A stretch of 15,000 bases of DNA from Leptospira weilii. GTDB taxonomy: Bacteria > Spirochaetota > Leptospiria > Leptospirales > Leptospiraceae. The translations under genes and the position numbers were made by a program. A model generated the notes under the pieces. The model was given only the letters and a program-made list of their open reading frames with translations. It was not told the origin of the DNA and searched no databases. Shown here one piece after another: positions 1-15,000 of the stretch (position 1 is the first letter of the stretch; every line of letters starts with the position of its first letter). The stretch lies in assembly GCF_006874765.1 (NCBI RefSeq), contig NZ_CP040840.1, positions 2,360,001 to 2,375,000 of the forward strand, written 5' to 3'.

Positions 1-746
<746 letters not shown>

Positions 747-748
747 GC

Positions 749-3496
<2,748 letters not shown>

Positions 3497-3543
3497 AGTT
3501 CGTCTCAAAAAATTCTTCTAGACGATTCGACAACTTCTAAAAA

Positions 3544-3559
3544 TGTAGGAGTTCTTACG
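3544..3559. repeat. short near-palindrome, possible member of a dispersed repeat family
   Basis: The sequence tgtaggagttcttacg reads as GTAGGAG/TTCTTAC, whose arms pair fully if two G-T wobbles are allowed. From general recollection, similar short elements based on GTAGGAAnTnCTAC are common between genes in Leptospira. I cannot confirm a copy number from one window. Confidence 0.3.
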
Positions 3560-3605
3560 CTTTTAGGTTTGGGATTGGCTTTTAGTTTAAAACTTCTTTT
3601 TATGC

Positions 3606-3630
3606 TCTCTGTAGAGATCTCATGTATGAG
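3606..3630. repeat. two tandem perfect inverted repeats downstream of cheB
   Basis: TCTCT-GT-AGAGA (3606-3617) and CTCAT-GT-ATGAG (3619-3630) are perfect 5-bp inverted repeats, each with a two-base centre, one base apart. They begin five bases past the cheB stop codon on the minus strand. In RNA the loops would have to open to four bases, so the stems would be short. They might mark the end of the che transcript or protect its 3' end, but no T run follows on the minus strand, so a terminator call is weak. Confidence 0.3.
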
Positions 3631-3634
3631 CGCC

Positions 3635-5681
<2,047 letters not shown>

Positions 5682-5686
5682 ACTTG

Positions 5687-5692
5687 TCCTCT
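5687..5692 (-). promoter_or_regulatory. ribosome binding site that fixes the cheW start
   Basis: AGAGGA on the minus strand lies five bases before ATG 5681, within the receptor-cheW junction. It favours this ATG over the TTG five codons upstream, which has no such site. Confidence 0.6.
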
Positions 5693-8643
<2,951 letters not shown>

Positions 8644-8659
8644 TTCTCCATATTCAAAA

Positions 8660-8685
8660 TTTATAAAATTCATTTCTTTGAAAAT

Positions 8686-8689
<4 letters not shown>
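8660..8689 (-). promoter_or_regulatory. candidate internal promoter before the receptor gene
   Basis: On the minus strand TTGAAT (8689-8684) and TATAAA (8665-8660) are separated by 18 bases, close to a housekeeping -35/-10 pair. The -35 overlaps the cheA stop codon. Transcription would start just before the receptor's Shine-Dalgarno sequence (8649-8646), giving a very short leader. TTGAA-TT-TTCAA (8689-8678) is also a small inverted repeat. The region is AT-rich, so chance is a real alternative. Confidence 0.35.
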
Positions 8690-10812
<2,123 letters not shown>

Positions 10813-10814
10813 TC

Positions 10815-11186
10815 TTAATCCTTGCCCGCTTCAAATTGAAACGAGGAGAGTTTATTATTATCTTTTAAAAGTCCGGTGATTTCGTAGAAATCGATTAACT
10901 TTAAAACGTCGTGACTGTGATTGACAAACCGAACATGTGTGTTTATTCGTTGTGCCTCCTTTTTGAATGAGAGTAAAATCTGTAAGCAAGAAGTGTCTAT
11001 CTTTTGTATCTTAAAAAGGTCGATTTCTAAAAAAGGAAAATAATCTTTAAAAACAGAATCGAGCTTTTCTTTAAATTCGAGGGCTTCATAAATAGTAAGC
11101 TCACCTTCGATCGTAACTTTCGAATAGGAAACGCCGGAGCTTTCCGACGGAATTTCTTGAGGATCTATGTATAATAAAAATGGCAT
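10815..11186 (-). CDS. small STAS-domain protein (anti-sigma factor antagonist-like)
   Basis: This is a 123-aa stand-alone STAS domain. The visible pattern is a beta strand VTIEGELTIYEA (24-35), a helix EFKEKLDSVF, the strand FLEIDLFKI, the signature KIDTSCLQILLSF (62-74), and a last helix DVLKLIDFYEITGLL. In SpoIIAA-type antagonists the loop after the aspartate carries the regulatory phosphoserine. Here T65/S66 occupy that place, so phosphorylation is possible but unproven. The usual glycine of the DSSG motif is a cysteine (C67). It lies between cheY (7 bases) and cheA (2 bases), so it is almost certainly made with the chemotaxis proteins. Stand-alone STAS genes beside cheY-cheA occur in some proteobacterial che clusters (from memory). 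No cognate anti-sigma kinase or sigma factor is visible. MlaB-like STAS_2 is an alternative family label. Confidence 0.85.
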   Translation of the reverse strand: MPFLLYIDPQEIPSESSGVSYSKVTIEGELTIYEALEFKEKLDSVFKDYFPFLEIDLFKIQKIDTSCLQILLSFKKEAQRINTHVRFVNHSHDVLKLIDFYEITGLLKDNNKLSSFQFEAGKD

Positions 11187-11193
11187 ATAGAGC

Positions 11194-11559
<366 letters not shown>

Positions 11560-11571
11560 TTATTCTCCTTG

Positions 11572-15000
<3,429 letters not shown>

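Larger units (their letters stand above)
3497..3634. other. convergent intergenic spacer with small inverted repeats, no gene
   Basis: This 138-bp gap separates the ends of the carboxylase gene (+ strand) and cheB (- strand). It holds the pair CGTCT (3501-3505) and AGACG (3520-3524), the near-palindrome at 3544-3559, an AT-rich AGTTTAAAACT (3584-3594) followed by a T-rich stretch, and two tight hairpins at 3606-3630. Any of these could help end transcription from either side. None is a textbook GC-rich stem followed directly by a T run. Confidence 0.6.

Noticed and set aside
3584..3601. Intrinsic terminator of the carboxylase operon (AGTTTAAAACT plus T-rich tail)
   Set aside because: The stem is AT-only apart from one G-C pair, has almost no loop, and the T run is interrupted, so it does not meet a reasonable terminator standard.

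Overview
The window looks like chromosomal DNA from a spirochaete, most likely Leptospira. This is an inference from overall character, not from a marker gene: moderate G+C (40% and 47% in two lines I counted), dense short-gap gene packing, a CheA/CheB/CheD chemotaxis set alongside large PAS-rich kinases, and an atypical acyl-CoA carboxylase. No rRNA, tRNA, CRISPR array, transposase or phage gene is visible. Nearly all of the sequence is coding.

Region 1 (1-3496, + strand) carries two genes of a biotin-dependent acyl-CoA carboxylase. The first is the 3' part of a carboxyltransferase subunit, cut by the window start. The second is an unusually long subunit (915 aa) joining an ATP-grasp biotin carboxylase to a C-terminal biotin carrier domain. 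Region 2 (3497-3634) is a 138-bp convergent spacer with small inverted repeats.

Region 3 (3635-15000, - strand) is a nine-gene signalling block, read from right to left: (i) a PAS/GAF-like histidine kinase, 5'-truncated by the window end, with a degenerate C-terminal receiver; (ii) a receiver fused to a kinase-like module with eroded motifs; (iii) CheY; (iv) a small STAS protein; (v) CheA; (vi) a transmembrane chemoreceptor with three tandem PAS domains; (vii) CheW; (viii) CheD; (ix) CheB. Gaps are at most 47 bp, and several genes overlap (38 bp between the first two, 4-bp ATGA overlaps at cheW/cheD and cheD/cheB), so the block is probably one operon. A candidate internal promoter lies before the receptor gene.

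A coherent reading is a chemosensory pathway in which the receptor senses through its outer helical domain and/or its three cytoplasmic PAS domains. It would control CheA through CheW, CheA would phosphorylate CheY and CheB, and CheB and CheD would adjust the receptor. The order CheY-STAS-CheA-MCP-CheW-CheD-CheB and the receptor and CheA sequences recall accessory che clusters of beta/gamma-proteobacteria, but cheR is absent here. The upstream kinase and receiver-kinase pair suggest a second input. The most unusual items are the 131-residue PAS triplication with a 50-bp perfect DNA repeat, the two degenerate two-component modules, the STAS gene inside the che operon, and the enlarged biotin carboxylase.
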